Positions 18,643 through 27,971 of a stretch of 64,000 nt of DNA are shown one piece after another. The notes below the pieces were generated by a model that was not told where the DNA came from, made no database searches, and worked only from the letters and a program-made list of their open reading frames with translations. The DNA is from Streptococcus sp. Marseille-Q6470 (GTDB lineage: Bacteria > Bacillota > Bacilli > Lactobacillales > Streptococcaceae): positions 1,174,501-1,238,500 of the forward strand of contig NZ_OX336385.1 in the NCBI RefSeq assembly GCF_946902905.1, given 5' to 3'. Both the position numbers and the translations under genes were made by a program. Each line of letters opens with the position of its first letter. The stretch's first letter is position 1.

Positions 18643-19191
18643 TTATGATTCTTTTACTTCAAGAAGACCAATGTCTCCATCTTCGCGTCGATAAATGACA
18701 TTCGTTGTTTCATCTTCAACATCAATGTAAATGAAGAAATCATGGCCCAATAGGTCCATTTGAAGAAGTGCTTCTTCAAGATCCATTGGTTTTAAATCAA
18801 TTTGTTTTGAACGAACAACTTTAGGTTGAGCTGCATCTGCCTCTTCAACCAAAGCATCTGTAAATAATTGGCTAGTAGAAACTTTGTTTCTGTTTTTGCG
18901 TTCAATTTTAGTCTTATTCTTACGGATTTGACGCTCAATCTTATCTGTCACCAAATCAATAGATCCATACATATCTTGAGAAACGTCTTCTGCACGAAGG
19001 GTAATAGATCCAAGTGGAATCGTTACTTCTACCTTAGCAGTCTTTTCACGATATACTTTCAAGTTTACACGTGCATCTAGTTCTTGATCTGCTTGGAAGT
19101 ATTTTTCGATCTTTTCGAGTTTAGAAACTACATAATCACGAATTGCTTCTGTTACTTCTAGGTTTTCACCACGGATACTATATTTAATCAT
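18643..19191 (-). CDS. hpf: Ribosome hibernation promoting factor, long form
   Basis: The 182-residue protein binds the small ribosomal subunit and, in its long form, causes 100S ribosome dimers in stationary phase. The N-terminal domain begins MIKYSIRGENLEVTEAIRDYV, and the linker is charged. The C-terminal dimerisation domain includes KPMDLEEALLQMDLLGHDFF and ends with DIGLLEVKES. It is monocistronic, with its own promoter overlapped by a candidate cre site and a palindromic terminator. Confidence 0.95.
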   Translation of the reverse strand: MIKYSIRGENLEVTEAIRDYVVSKLEKIEKYFQADQELDARVNLKVYREKTAKVEVTIPLGSITLRAEDVSQDMYGSIDLVTDKIERQIRKNKTKIERKNRNKVSTSQLFTDALVEEADAAQPKVVRSKQIDLKPMDLEEALLQMDLLGHDFFIYIDVEDETTNVIYRREDGDIGLLEVKES

Positions 19192-19232
19192 ATAAGTACC
19201 TTCTTTCTAAACATATTTGTTTTTCTATATTA

Positions 19233-19261
19233 ATTATAACGCTTTCAAAAAATTATTGCAA
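19233..19261 (-). promoter_or_regulatory. hpf promoter with overlapping candidate cre site
   Basis: On the minus strand TTGCAA (19256-19261), a 17-base spacer and TATAAT (19233-19238) form a good promoter. TTGAAAGCGTTATAAT (19233-19248) matches the cre consensus WTGNNARCGNWWWCAW except for one base and covers the -10. This suggests CcpA repression of ribosome hibernation. Confidence 0.7.
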
Positions 19262-19270
19262 TCTTTTTCC

Positions 19271-19933
19271 TCATCTTACGAGGGAAAATGTTCTAACTTC
19301 TTCTGCACCTGCATTCTCAAGTAGTTTTTTCACACGATTCAGTGTCACTCCTGTAGTATATATATCATCAATCAATAAAATCTTTTTAGGAACCGTGGCG
19401 CCATCCTTAATAAAAAACGGAAGTTCAGTCGCTAAACGTTCTGAACGAGTTTTTGAAGAACTCGCTTTCTCTTCTCTTTTTTCTAAAAGTCTCTCATAAG
19501 AAAGGCCTGTAGCCTCTATTAATCCTGCAACCTGATTAAAACCTCTTGTTGCATATCTCTCAGGACTTAATGGGATTAAAAGAAAATGGTAGTCCTTATA
19601 GTTGATTAGAAAATCCCTCAAAATCGATGTAAAAACCTTTCGAAGTATATAATCACCATCAAATTTATAACGACTAAAAAAGTCTTTCATTGCTTGATTA
19701 TAAACAAAAATTGCTTGATGCTTCACATCAATCCCTTCTTTACACCAAAGTTGACAGTCTTTACAAGAAGTTGACAGCCCTTTTTTATAACAGTTTGGAC
19801 AATGTTCTTCCCCAATCCTTTCAAAGCTCAATAAACAAGTTAAACAGACTGAAGTCTCCTCTTTTTTCAACAAAAGTAGATTGTTAAAAGTTAGATTACT
19901 TTTCAAATGCTGTCCACATAGTAAACAAGTCAT
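19271..19933 (-). CDS. comFC: Competence protein ComFC, phosphoribosyltransferase-like
   Basis: The 220-residue late competence protein is required for efficient uptake or processing of transforming DNA. Its N-terminal Cys-rich region (CLLCGQHL, CLTC, CPNCYKKGLSTSCKDC) is a likely zinc-binding module. The C-terminal half has a phosphoribosyltransferase signature, ILLIDDIYTTGVTLN. The ATG overlaps the comFA stop by 4 bases, so the two form one operon driven by the cin-box in front of comFA. Confidence 0.93.
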   Translation of the reverse strand: MTCLLCGQHLKSNLTFNNLLLLKKEETSVCLTCLLSFERIGEEHCPNCYKKGLSTSCKDCQLWCKEGIDVKHQAIFVYNQAMKDFFSRYKFDGDYILRKVFTSILRDFLINYKDYHFLLIPLSPERYATRGFNQVAGLIEATGLSYERLLEKREEKASSSKTRSERLATELPFFIKDGATVPKKILLIDDIYTTGVTLNRVKKLLENAGAEEVRTFSLVR

Positions 19934-21228
19934 AAGCCAGCCTCCTTGTTCATCAATTTTATTTCTCTTATAGCATTCTTAATCGAACGATTTAATCCAT
20001 CATGAAAGAACATTAAATCTCCAGTTGGTCTATCCATACTTCGACCTACACGCCCTCCAATTTGAACGAGACTCGATTTTGTAAAGAGGCGATGATTGGC
20101 TTCCACTACAACTACATCTACACAAGGGAAGGTAACTCCTCGTTCCAATATGGTTGTACTTATTAATATGGTTAATTCCTTATCCCTAAAAGCTTGAACT
20201 TGCTCTAATCTATCTTCAGTAACTGAGGATACGAAACCAATTTTCTCATTTGGAAATTTCTCTTGTAAGATTTCCTTCAACTTCTCTCCCTTTGTAATTT
20301 CTGATGCAAATATTAGTAAGGGGTAGCCAGTTCTTCTCTGGTTTTCAATATATCTTTTTAGCTTTGGTGGTAGGCGAAACCTATCCAAACATTTATCCAG
20401 ATCAGATAGCCAAACGGGTTTGGGAATAATCAAAGGATTTCCATGAAACCGCCTTGGCAGGCTTAGTCGTTTTAGCTCCCCTAAGCGAACCTTTTTATCC
20501 AACTCATCTGTAGAAGTTGCTGTAAGAAAGATGCTGAGACCATCTTCCTTTACACAATTATTTACAGCGTTGTAAAGCATTGCGTTGTCAACATAGGGGA
20601 ATGCATCTACTTCATCTACTATTAATAAATCAAAAGCATGATAAAACTTTAATAATTGATGCGTTGTTGCAACAACCAGTGGTGTTCGAAAGTATGGTTC
20701 AGACTCCCCATGCAGTAAAGCAATTTCACAGTCAAAATCGTTCTGTAGCCGCTTATGTAACTCTAAGCAAACATCTACACGAGGGCTGGCTAGACAAACT
20801 GCCCCACCGTCATTAATAACCTGAGCAACAACTTGATAAATCATCTCTGTCTTTCCTGCCCCAGTCACGGCATGAACTAGGGTAGGTTGCTGACTTTCTA
20901 CCGCTTGAAGTAAACCTTCTGATACCTTCGTTTGAAATGGAGTCAATTGTCCCTGCCATTTAAGAACCTCTTGTTTTGGAAATTTTTCCTGAGGGAAATA
21001 ATATAATCCTTGATCACTCCTAACTCGCTTCATCAACAGACATTCTCGACAGTAATAGGCATCAAGAGGCAAAGACCATTCCTCTTGGATCACACTATCA
21101 CATCGTTGACAAACAAGCTTTCCCTTCTCTTTTTTCATACTCTGCAGTTTTACTGCCAGTTGTCGTTCTTCTACACTTAATTCCTGTTCGGTAAAAAGTC
21201 GGCCTAGATAATTTGGATTTATTTTCAT
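19930..21228 (-). CDS. comFA: Competence ATP-dependent helicase ComFA
   Basis: The 432-residue DEAD-like ATPase/translocase helps drive single-stranded DNA across the membrane during transformation. Four cysteines (CQRCDSVI, YYCRECLL) form a zinc finger near residues 40-65. Walker A is HAVTGAGKTEMIY and motif II is LLIVDEVDAF. Motif VI QIGGRVGRSMDRPTGD lies near the C-terminus. The start MKINPNYLGRLF matches the family, yet a perfect cin-box ends only 7 bases before it, so the message would be nearly leaderless. It overlaps comFC and is divergent from yigZ. Confidence 0.95.
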   Translation of the reverse strand: MKINPNYLGRLFTEQELSVEERQLAVKLQSMKKEKGKLVCQRCDSVIQEEWSLPLDAYYCRECLLMKRVRSDQGLYYFPQEKFPKQEVLKWQGQLTPFQTKVSEGLLQAVESQQPTLVHAVTGAGKTEMIYQVVAQVINDGGAVCLASPRVDVCLELHKRLQNDFDCEIALLHGESEPYFRTPLVVATTHQLLKFYHAFDLLIVDEVDAFPYVDNAMLYNAVNNCVKEDGLSIFLTATSTDELDKKVRLGELKRLSLPRRFHGNPLIIPKPVWLSDLDKCLDRFRLPPKLKRYIENQRRTGYPLLIFASEITKGEKLKEILQEKFPNEKIGFVSSVTEDRLEQVQAFRDKELTILISTTILERGVTFPCVDVVVVEANHRLFTKSSLVQIGGRVGRSMDRPTGDLMFFHDGLNRSIKNAIREIKLMNKEAGL

Positions 21229-21235
21229 ACTTCTT

Positions 21236-21243
21236 TATTCGTA
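21236..21243 (-). promoter_or_regulatory. Perfect cin-box (ComX/sigma-X promoter) of comFA
   Basis: TACGAATA on the minus strand, preceded by a T run, exactly matches the streptococcal cin-box. It ends 7 bases before the comFA ATG. Confidence 0.9.
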
Positions 21244-21283
21244 AAATCTAGAACTTTATCCTATTTTTTAGTACAATAAAAAT

Positions 21284-21919
21284 ATGGAATGTAGAACGAT
21301 AAAAGAGGACGGACAAGTCCAAGAAGAAATCAAAAAATCTCGCTTTATTTGCCATGCAAAGCGTGTCTATAGTGAAGAAGAGGCTCGTGCTTTCATCACA
21401 GCTATTAAGAAAGAACACTATAAAGCGACTCACAATTGCTCTGCTTTTATAATCGGGGAACGTAGCGAAATTAAACGAACTAGTGATGATGGTGAGCCAA
21501 GTGGAACTGCTGGTGTGCCTATGCTAGGAGTTCTAGAAAATCACAATTTGACCAATGTTTGCGTGGTTGTTACTCGTTATTTCGGTGGTGTTAAGCTGGG
21601 TGCCGGAGGCCTCATTCGCGCTTATGCAGGAAGTGTCGCATTGGCAGTCCAAGAAATTGGCATCATTGAAATCAAAGAGCAAGCAGGCATTCAGATTCAC
21701 ATGACCTATGCTCAATATCAAGAATATGGGAACTTTCTTAAAGAACATCATCTTATAGAACTTGAAAGCAACTTTACAGATCAAGTTGAAACGATGATCT
21801 TTGTTGATAAAGAGGATAAAGAAGGTATCAAAGCAGCCCTTATCGAATTTTTCAATGGGAAAGTCACCTTAATAGACCAAGGTTTACGAGAAGTTGAAGT
21901 TCCTGTTGACTTAGCTTAA
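21284..21919 (+). CDS. YigZ / IMPACT family protein (UPF0029)
   Basis: The 211-residue protein has the IMPACT family core: an N-terminal EIKKSRFICHAKRV segment, then TSDDGEPSGTAGVPML and VVTRYFGGVKLGAGGLIRAY, followed by a DUF1949-like C-terminal domain. The biochemical role is unknown; relatives bind RNA or ribosome-associated factors. It is divergent from comFA with only 55 bases between the starts. TACAAT at 21272-21277 ends 6 bases before the ATG and no ribosome binding site is visible, so a leaderless transcript is possible. Confidence 0.9.
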   Translation: MECRTIKEDGQVQEEIKKSRFICHAKRVYSEEEARAFITAIKKEHYKATHNCSAFIIGERSEIKRTSDDGEPSGTAGVPMLGVLENHNLTNVCVVVTRYFGGVKLGAGGLIRAYAGSVALAVQEIGIIEIKEQAGIQIHMTYAQYQEYGNFLKEHHLIELESNFTDQVETMIFVDKEDKEGIKAALIEFFNGKVTLIDQGLREVEVPVDLA

Positions 21920-22023
21920 ACAGGAAAAAAAATATAGTTTTCGGAAATGAAGCAATGGAGTCGCTGGAAATTTTAGCGAACAAAACCGTCTGAGAATTAA
22001 CAGTTTTGATTATTGATATAAAA

Positions 22024-22052
22024 AAATCCTATCACTTTGATAGGATTTCTAT
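22024..22052 (+). terminator. Terminator upstream of cysK
   Basis: AAATCCTATCA (22024-22034) pairs with TGATAGGATTT (22038-22048). It lies in the roughly 190-base gap after yigZ; the first 100 bases of that gap hold nothing I can identify. Confidence 0.8.
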
Positions 22053-22054
22053 AT

Positions 22055-22083
22055 TTTACAAAAGGCAAAGTTAGCGTTATACT
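22055..22083 (+). promoter_or_regulatory. cysK promoter
   Basis: TTTACA (22055-22060), 17 bases and TATACT (22078-22083) form a standard promoter, followed by AGAGGTG as ribosome binding site for the ATG at 22113. Confidence 0.75.
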
Positions 22084-22112
22084 AGAAGCATCTTATATAA
22101 AGAGGTGCTAAC

Positions 22113-23039
22113 ATGGCTATTTATAACAATATCACTGAACTCATCGGAAAAACACCGATTGTTAAATTGAATAACATTGTACCAGAAGGTGCAGCAGATG
22201 TTTATGTAAAACTGGAAGCTTTCAACCCAGGTTCATCGGTTAAAGACCGTATTGCTCTTAGCATGATTGAAAAAGCAGAGCAAGAAGGGAAACTGAAACC
22301 GGGTTCTACTATTGTAGAAGCAACAAGTGGTAATACTGGTATTGGTCTTTCATGGGTTGGTGCTGCTAAAGGCTATAAAGTTGTTATCGTTATGCCTGAA
22401 ACAATGAGTGTTGAACGCCGTAAAATCATCCAAGCTTATGGTGCTGAACTAGTCCTTACTCCTGGTAGCGAAGGGATGAAAGGTGCGATTGCGAAAGCGC
22501 AAGAAATTGCTGCTGAGCGCGATGGTTTCCTACCTTTACAATTCGTCAACCAAGCTAACCCAGAAGTTCACGAAAGAACAACAGGAGCTGAAATTCTAGC
22601 TGATTTCGGAACTGATGGTTTAGATGCCTTTGTTGCTGGTGTTGGTACTGGAGGAACTATTTCTGGTGTCTCTCACGCCCTTAAAGCTGCTAATTCAAAC
22701 ATTCAAGTTTTTGCAGTTGAGGCAGACGAATCAGCAATCTTGTCAGGTGAAAAACCTGGACCACACAAAATTCAAGGTATCTCAGCTGGATTTATTCCAG
22801 AAACACTTGATACGGAAGCTTACGATGGGATTGTTCGTGTAACATCAGACAATGCCCTTGCACTTGGCCGTGAGATTGGCGGAAAAGAAGGCTTCTTAGT
22901 AGGTATTTCTTCTGCTGCAGCTATCTATGCAGCTATTGAAGTTGCTAAAAAACTTGGAGCAGGTAAAAAAGTACTTGCACTCGCACCAGATAACGGAGAA
23001 CGTTATCTATCTACAGCGCTCTATGAATTTGAAGTGTAG
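22113..23039 (+). CDS. cysK: Cysteine synthase (O-acetylserine sulfhydrylase)
   Basis: The 308-residue PLP enzyme makes cysteine from O-acetylserine and sulfide. [13 protein letters not shown] contains the PLP lysine and [13 protein letters not shown] the substrate loop. The phosphate-binding glycines are in [10 protein letters not shown]. Its length and motifs are full. It is monocistronic, with its own promoter and terminator, and head-on to replication. Confidence 0.96.
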   Translation: MAIYNNITELIGKTPIVKLNNIVPEGAADVYVKLEAFNPGSSVKDRIALSMIEKAEQEGKLKPGSTIVEATSGNTGIGLSWVGAAKGYKVVIVMPETMSVERRKIIQAYGAELVLTPGSEGMKGAIAKAQEIAAERDGFLPLQFVNQANPEVHERTTGAEILADFGTDGLDAFVAGVGTGGTISGVSHALKAANSNIQVFAVEADESAILSGEKPGPHKIQGISAGFIPETLDTEAYDGIVRVTSDNALALGREIGGKEGFLVGISSAAAIYAAIEVAKKLGAGKKVLALAPDNGERYLSTALYEFEV

Positions 23040-23053
23040 TCTCCTAAATACAC

Positions 23054-23076
23054 AAAGCCCTTGTTAAAGGGCTTTT
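23054..23076 (+). terminator. Terminator after cysK
   Basis: AAAGCCCTT (23054-23062) pairs with AAGGGCTTT (23067-23075) around GTTA. Confidence 0.8.
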
Positions 23077-23091
23077 AAATTTTTATAAAAG

Positions 23092-23120
23092 AAAAAGGAA
23101 GCAAACTTGCTTCCTCTTTT
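23092..23120 (-). terminator. Terminator after tsf
   Basis: GGAAGCAA (23097-23104) pairs with TTGCTTCC (23107-23114). Flanking A and T runs make it usable on both strands; it most likely ends rpsB-tsf. Confidence 0.8.
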
Positions 23121-23125
23121 TATTT

Positions 23126-24166
23126 TTAGTTATTCAAAGCTGCTGCCATTGTAGCTGCAACTTCTGCTTCAAAGTCATTTGCAGCTTTTTCGATACCTTC
23201 ACCAACTTCAAAGCGAGCAAACTCAACTACTGTAGCGTTAACTGATTCAAGGTATGCTTCAACTGTCTTGCTGTCATCCATGATGTAAACTTGTGCAAGA
23301 AGTGTGTAGGCTTGGTCAACTTTAGTATTGTCAAGCATGAAACGATCCATTTTACCAGGAATAATTTTATCCCAGATTTTTTCTGGTTTACCTTCTGCAG
23401 CTAATTCAGCTTTAATATCTTCTTCAGCTTGAGCGATGACTTCATCAGTCAATTGAGCTTTAGAACCATATTTAAGGTGTGGAAGAGCTGGTTTACCAAC
23501 CATTGCACGGCTTTCGTTATCTTGGTCGATAACGTGGTTCAATTGTGCCAACTCATCTTTAACAAATTGCTCATCCAATTCTTTATATGAAAGAACTGTT
23601 GGTTTCATTGCAGCGATGTGCATTGAGATTTGTTTAGCAAGCGCTTCGTCTCCACCTTCGATTACAGAGATAACACCGATACGTCCACCATTGTGTTGGT
23701 ATGCTCCGAAGTGTTGTGCATCTGTTTTTTCAAGCAAAGCAAAACGACGGAATGAGATTTTTTCACCGATTGTAGCTGTTGCAGATACATATGCAGCTTC
23801 AAGAGTTTCACCTGAAGGCATTGTCAAAGCAAGTGCTTCTTCGTTGTTAGCTGGTTTACCTTCAGCGATTACTTTAGCTGTAGCATTTACCAACTCAACG
23901 AATTGAGCGTTTTTCGCAACGAAGTCAGTTTCAGCATTTACTTCAACTACTGCTGCAACGTTACCGTTAACAAATACACCAGTCAAACCTTCTGCAGCAA
24001 CACGGTCGGCTTTTTTAGCTGCCTTAGCCATACCTTTTTCGCGAAGCAATTCAATCGCTTTTTCGATATCACCTTCAACTTCAACCAATGCTTTCTTAGC
24101 GTCCATGACACCAGCACCAGATTTTTCACGCAACTCTTTAACAAGTTTAGCTGTAATTTCTGCCAT
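23126..24166 (-). CDS. tsf: Elongation factor Ts
   Basis: The 346-residue guanine nucleotide exchange factor for EF-Tu starts [21 protein letters not shown], with the UBA-like domain and the [11 protein letters not shown] signature. The core ends in the conserved [13 protein letters not shown] region. It lies downstream of rpsB in the usual two-gene operon, with a strong hairpin in the intergenic space. Confidence 0.97.
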   Translation of the reverse strand: MAEITAKLVKELREKSGAGVMDAKKALVEVEGDIEKAIELLREKGMAKAAKKADRVAAEGLTGVFVNGNVAAVVEVNAETDFVAKNAQFVELVNATAKVIAEGKPANNEEALALTMPSGETLEAAYVSATATIGEKISFRRFALLEKTDAQHFGAYQHNGGRIGVISVIEGGDEALAKQISMHIAAMKPTVLSYKELDEQFVKDELAQLNHVIDQDNESRAMVGKPALPHLKYGSKAQLTDEVIAQAEEDIKAELAAEGKPEKIWDKIIPGKMDRFMLDNTKVDQAYTLLAQVYIMDDSKTVEAYLESVNATVVEFARFEVGEGIEKAANDFEAEVAATMAAALNN

Positions 24167-24192
24167 TTTGATTCTCCTATATTTTTTAAAAA

Positions 24193-24223
24193 TAGGAGAG
24201 CCGGGCTAAGCCCCGCCCTCCTA
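24193..24223 (-). other. Hairpin between rpsB and tsf (attenuator or processing site)
   Basis: On the minus strand TAGGAG and CTCCTA form the base of a GC-rich hairpin with inner GGGC/GCCC pairing, followed by ATTTTT. It could act as a partial terminator that lowers tsf relative to rpsB. Confidence 0.6.
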
Positions 24224-24244
24224 GGTAATGATTACTTATTTGAA

Positions 24245-25027
24245 TTAAGCGTTGTCGCCTTCTACAACTTCAACGATTTCTTCGATTGAATCTGCTTGAG
24301 CTTCTGAAGCTGTAAATTCTGCTTCAACTGCTGCTACAGCATCTTCACCTTGGCGACCTTCGATGATAGCATCTGCCAATTTAGCTGTGATCAACTTAAC
24401 TGCGCGGATAGCGTCATCGTTAGCTGGGATGATTACATCGATATCGTCTGGATCAGTGTTTGTGTCAACCATCGCTACAACTGGGATACCCAATTTTTTA
24501 GCTTCTTTAACAGCGATTTGCTCTTTATGTGGGTCAACTACGTACATTACATCTGGGATACGAGGCATATCTTCGATACCACCCAAGAATTTTTCAAGAC
24601 GTGCACGTTGTTTGTTGAGAAGTGCAACTTCTTTCTTAGGAAGAACATCAAAGATTCCTTCTTCTTCCATACGTTTAATTTCTTTCAAACGAGCGATACG
24701 TTTTTGGATAGTTCCCCAGTTAGTAAGAGTTCCACCCAACCAACGGTGGTTGATGTAGTATTGACCTGAACGTTCTGCTTCTTCTTTAACAGCATCAGCA
24801 GCTTGTTTCTTAGTACCAACGAACAATACAACTGCATCGTTAGCTGCCGCATCACGCATAAAGTCATATGCCTGGTCAGCGTATTTTACAGTTTGTTGCA
24901 AGTCGATAACGTGGATTCCGTTACGCTCAGTGAAGATGTACTTAGCCATCTTAGGGTTCCAGCGACGAGTTTGGTGACCAAAGTGTACACCAGCCTCAAG
25001 AAGTTGTTTCATTGAAATTACTGCCAT
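24245..25027 (-). CDS. rpsB: 30S ribosomal protein S2
   Basis: The 260-residue ribosomal protein starts [21 protein letters not shown] chose the ATG at 25027 because AGGAG lies 9 bases upstream and this is the conserved S2 start; the longer reading frame adds only leader sequence. The motif [26 protein letters not shown] is canonical. First gene of the rpsB-tsf operon. Confidence 0.97.
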   Translation of the reverse strand: MAVISMKQLLEAGVHFGHQTRRWNPKMAKYIFTERNGIHVIDLQQTVKYADQAYDFMRDAAANDAVVLFVGTKKQAADAVKEEAERSGQYYINHRWLGGTLTNWGTIQKRIARLKEIKRMEEEGIFDVLPKKEVALLNKQRARLEKFLGGIEDMPRIPDVMYVVDPHKEQIAVKEAKKLGIPVVAMVDTNTDPDDIDVIIPANDDAIRAVKLITAKLADAIIEGRQGEDAVAAVEAEFTASEAQADSIEEIVEVVEGDNA

Positions 25028-25138
25028 GAGTATTTCTCCTTTTTTGTTTTTTCCTCTCCTCAATTTCAACTTGCAAAACAACCCGAAGGCAACAGTTTCA
25101 CAATTCATCAAGAATGAGTATTATCGTTCACACGACAA
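25028..25138 (-). promoter_or_regulatory. Long rpsB leader, candidate S2 autoregulatory RNA
   Basis: The roughly 110-base untranslated leader includes AACTTGCAAAACAACCCGAAGG and its complement-like flank, able to form hairpins. Ribosomal protein leaders upstream of rpsB are known in Firmicutes, but I cannot confirm the motif by covariance. Confidence 0.35.
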
Positions 25139-25144
25139 GTTTCA

Positions 25145-25173
25145 TTCTACCATAATTGGAGCTTTATTTCAAG
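25145..25173 (-). promoter_or_regulatory. rpsB promoter
   Basis: TTGAAA (25168-25173), 17 bases and TAGAAT (25145-25150) with a TGG extension form a strong promoter on the minus strand. Confidence 0.75.
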
Positions 25174-25226
25174 TAGTTTTGTTATTTTCTCCTTATTAAA
25201 TTACTCGTTAAAAACTCTAAATTTAA

Positions 25227-25255
25227 AACATCTCAACATATATTGCTGAGATGTT
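25227..25255 (-). terminator. Terminator after femX-like gene
   Basis: AACATCTCA (25227-25235) pairs with TGAGATGTT (25247-25255), and on the minus strand it is followed by TTTAAATTT. Confidence 0.65.
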
Positions 25256-25308
25256 CTAATAGCTAAATTTTTTTAAATTTAATGTAGTGGCAAAATAATT
25301 AGTTTATC

Positions 25309-26520
25309 CTATCTACTTCGAAGTTTCTTACGAATTTTATAAGCTAGATTAAACAAGAAGTATAATGAACTGGTTGGATAATTAAACTCACCAACAAATT
25401 CCTCGATAGTAGGATTAAATTTGGATTTAAAGTTAATTAACCCACCCTCTAAGTTGTTTTCAATTCCACCCATATTATGAGTCTCAGCCCCTCGTTCAAA
25501 AGAATGTTGAGCTGTCTCAAACCATGTAGGAATAGCTGGTTGATAGTGTCTAAATTCTTCATTCATTCCAGCATATAAGTTTTCAGAAGTTTTCCCAAAT
25601 TCGATAGTTAAAGTGCCAGACAATGGGACAACACTATCTCCTTTATCAATATAGCCCTTAAGAAAAGAAATTTCTTCTTCTAATCGGTTTCTCTCTTGCT
25701 GATTATCTTTTACTTTGCCTTCTTTTGTTTTATCTGTAAACTTCTGCGCTGTTTTTAGATTCTTTTCAAGTTGCTTCTCAACTTCTTTCAATCTATTATG
25801 TAAATCTAAATAGCTTAGTGTGATAAAGGAGTTGTTAGGATAAGTAGTCAGTAACTTTTGATAATAATCTTTGTCTCGTAAACTAATGTTCTTGCGAGAC
25901 TCTGTTTTCTTCATTAAAAACGAAAATTTATCTAATAAATCGAGCCCACCAAATTTTACTTCCAATCCTTTATTTCTTGCAGTTCGGATAGCCTGTCTAG
26001 TAGACTTAGAAAGTTGATCCAGTGAGAAATTTTCTTTATGAATATTAGCTTGAAAACGTGGTTGTATATTTTCTGCCATATTCTCTGTTAAGCCAGTCCA
26101 ATGAACTTTATTTTTTTTCAGTTCTTCAACAATTTCTAAAGTCATAGAATTTTGGATAGTTTCTTGGCCAATAAGACCTCTACTGATAAATAAACTTGGG
26201 TCAAATTTAACCATTATTGCATGGCTTTTTTTAGCAAGTTTTTTCAACGTTAACAGAACAAATTTTAGAAGCTCTTTATCTTCATAGTCAATTACTGGGC
26301 CTCGTGGAATATAGAACATAGAAAGCCCTAATGGTAGCGGCTGAATTAAGATATTCGCTACCCCAACCAATTGATTATCTTTATAAAATCCTACTCTCTC
26401 ATTCCCCCAAGTATCCTTTATCTTGGACCAATCGCTACTCTGCAATAAATTTCCTTGAGGATGATTTTGCAAAAATAAATCCCACTCTTGAGCATCAACA
26501 TTCATTTTATACGTAAACAT
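25309..26520 (-). CDS. FemABX-family aminoacyltransferase (MurM/MurN-like)
   Basis: The 403-residue protein looks like enzymes that add amino acids from aminoacyl-tRNA to lipid II to build peptidoglycan cross-bridges. Evidence: the N-terminal FLQNHPQGNLLQSSDWSKIK, the PLPLGLSMFYIPRGPV core, the LSKSTRQAIRTARNKGLEV segment, a charged coiled coil at about residues 228-290 (the helical arm of this family), and a C-terminal TWFETAQHSFERGAETHNMGG region. Pneumococcal murMN lie elsewhere, and in the pneumococcal order I remember rpsB and pcsB are adjacent, so this is probably an inserted third paralogue. It has its own terminator. Specificity is unknown. Confidence 0.85.
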   Translation of the reverse strand: MFTYKMNVDAQEWDLFLQNHPQGNLLQSSDWSKIKDTWGNERVGFYKDNQLVGVANILIQPLPLGLSMFYIPRGPVIDYEDKELLKFVLLTLKKLAKKSHAIMVKFDPSLFISRGLIGQETIQNSMTLEIVEELKKNKVHWTGLTENMAENIQPRFQANIHKENFSLDQLSKSTRQAIRTARNKGLEVKFGGLDLLDKFSFLMKKTESRKNISLRDKDYYQKLLTTYPNNSFITLSYLDLHNRLKEVEKQLEKNLKTAQKFTDKTKEGKVKDNQQERNRLEEEISFLKGYIDKGDSVVPLSGTLTIEFGKTSENLYAGMNEEFRHYQPAIPTWFETAQHSFERGAETHNMGGIENNLEGGLINFKSKFNPTIEEFVGEFNYPTSSLYFLFNLAYKIRKKLRSR

Positions 26521-26588
26521 AATTCCAGTACCAACTCTCTTAAAATCTATTTTATCTTCATTAGCTTGCTTATGTGCTAATTCTCTAT

Positions 26589-26633
26589 ATTTCGTATTGC
26601 TTTACCTAAACGAATACGAAAATAATATGTCAA
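26589..26633 (-). promoter_or_regulatory. Upstream region of the FemX-like gene: -35 and dyad
   Basis: A consensus -35 TTGACA lies at 26628-26633 on the minus strand, with only a weak -10 candidate at the expected distance. Just inside it, TTTCGTATT (26590-26598) and AATACGAAA (26613-26621) form a dyad with a 14-base loop, which could be an operator or a leader hairpin. Confidence 0.4.
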
Positions 26634-26679
26634 TGACAACTAATGATATTATGAAATTTATTTTTCAGCACTATACAAA

Positions 26680-26704
26680 GGGTGAGATTAATAAAATCTC
26701 ACCC
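26680..26704 (-). terminator. Terminator after pcsB
   Basis: GGGTGAGATT (26680-26689) pairs with AATCTCACCC (26695-26704). Confidence 0.8.
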
Positions 26705-26727
26705 TAATTTTAGTAATAATCAGTATA

Positions 26728-27936
26728 TTAGTTTGGATAAATGTATCTTACAGTACCTCTTGATGCTGTCGGATTAAACCATCCACGATAATTTCCGATT
26801 GGTTGAGTTCCACTACCATCATAGTTACATTCAGAAACTTGAATACGAGTTGATGATTCAACTGCTGTAACAACTGCTACGTGTCCGTATCCTCCATCAT
26901 CCCATGAAGCAATTGCTCCAACTTGTGGTGTAGAACCTGTACGGAAACCTGCTGCTGCTGCACTAGTAGCCCACTGACCACCATTACCCCAATAATCACC
27001 AGCCCATGGAGCCAAAGTCTTAGCACCCCATGTACATTGACCTACAGGGTAACTTGAAGCATTTGAACTATAAGTTGGTCGTTGACTTACAGTAGTTGCT
27101 GCAGGAGTGTAACTTGAATCATCATCTGATGATGAAGAACTTGAAGTTGCTTGTACTTGTGCAGCAAAAGTTGTGTTTGCTGAAGCAGCAACCGTTTGTT
27201 GTTGACTTGTTTGTTTCGCTTTGTATGCTGCTTCTGCTTCTGCTGCTGCTTTCGCTTCTGCTTCAGCCGCTGCTTTTTGCTCTAGCAAGGTTGCTTTTTC
27301 ACTTTCTGCAGTAGCTTTTTCAGCTGCAAGATTCAACTCGGCTGCTTTCAATTCAGCTTGTTTTGTTGTCAAAGCTTGAGCGTCATCAGCAAGTGTTTGT
27401 TGGTTGGCAATAACTGTGTTGATTGCTTCATTGTTAGCAACTTGTTTTTCAGAGATAGCCTTTTTATCTTCTTTTTGTTGTTGCAACATTTTATTGTTTG
27501 CTGAGACAATTTCACTCATAGCTGCTACACGAGAAATAGCTTCTGTGATTGAGTTAGAGTTAATAATTGTATTAATGTAGCTTGTAGCAGTTCCGTTAGT
27601 TTGTGCACTACGAGCTTGGTTTTCAAGCGATTCATTACGAGCTACGATATTTTTTGAAAGCTCTGCAATTTCTCCTTCAAGTTTTTTAGACTCTTCTTGA
27701 AGCTTTTCGTTTTCAGATTGTAATTTTTCTTGCTCTGATTGAATAGCTGAAACTTTAGTTTGAATTTCGTCTACTTGTTTTTGAGCTTCCTTTTGTTGTG
27801 TTGTCAACTCACTAATTTTGCTATCTTGAGCTGCAATTTTTTCATCTGTTGTGTTAGCTTTAACACTTGAAAGCACAGCTCCTTGTGAAACTAATACTGT
27901 ACTTAATAATAGTGATGCTAGAATTTTTTTCTTCAT
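26728..27936 (-). CDS. pcsB: Peptidoglycan hydrolase PcsB
   Basis: The 402-residue secreted protein splits septal peptidoglycan under control of FtsEX. A signal peptide ([20 protein letters not shown]) is followed by a long coiled coil (about residues 30-250) rich in Glu, Lys, Gln and Ala. An Ala-rich and Ser-rich linker follows, and then a C-terminal CHAP domain with Cys in [13 protein letters not shown] and His in [12 protein letters not shown]. In pneumococcus the gene is essential and controlled by WalR (VicR). A matching box lies upstream here. Confidence 0.96.
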   Translation of the reverse strand: MKKKILASLLLSTVLVSQGAVLSSVKANTTDEKIAAQDSKISELTTQQKEAQKQVDEIQTKVSAIQSEQEKLQSENEKLQEESKKLEGEIAELSKNIVARNESLENQARSAQTNGTATSYINTIINSNSITEAISRVAAMSEIVSANNKMLQQQKEDKKAISEKQVANNEAINTVIANQQTLADDAQALTTKQAELKAAELNLAAEKATAESEKATLLEQKAAAEAEAKAAAEAEAAYKAKQTSQQQTVAASANTTFAAQVQATSSSSSSDDDSSYTPAATTVSQRPTYSSNASSYPVGQCTWGAKTLAPWAGDYWGNGGQWATSAAAAGFRTGSTPQVGAIASWDDGGYGHVAVVTAVESSTRIQVSECNYDGSGTQPIGNYRGWFNPTASRGTVRYIYPN

Positions 27937-27971
27937 AAGTGTAAATACTCCTTCTTTAAAAAGACAATACT

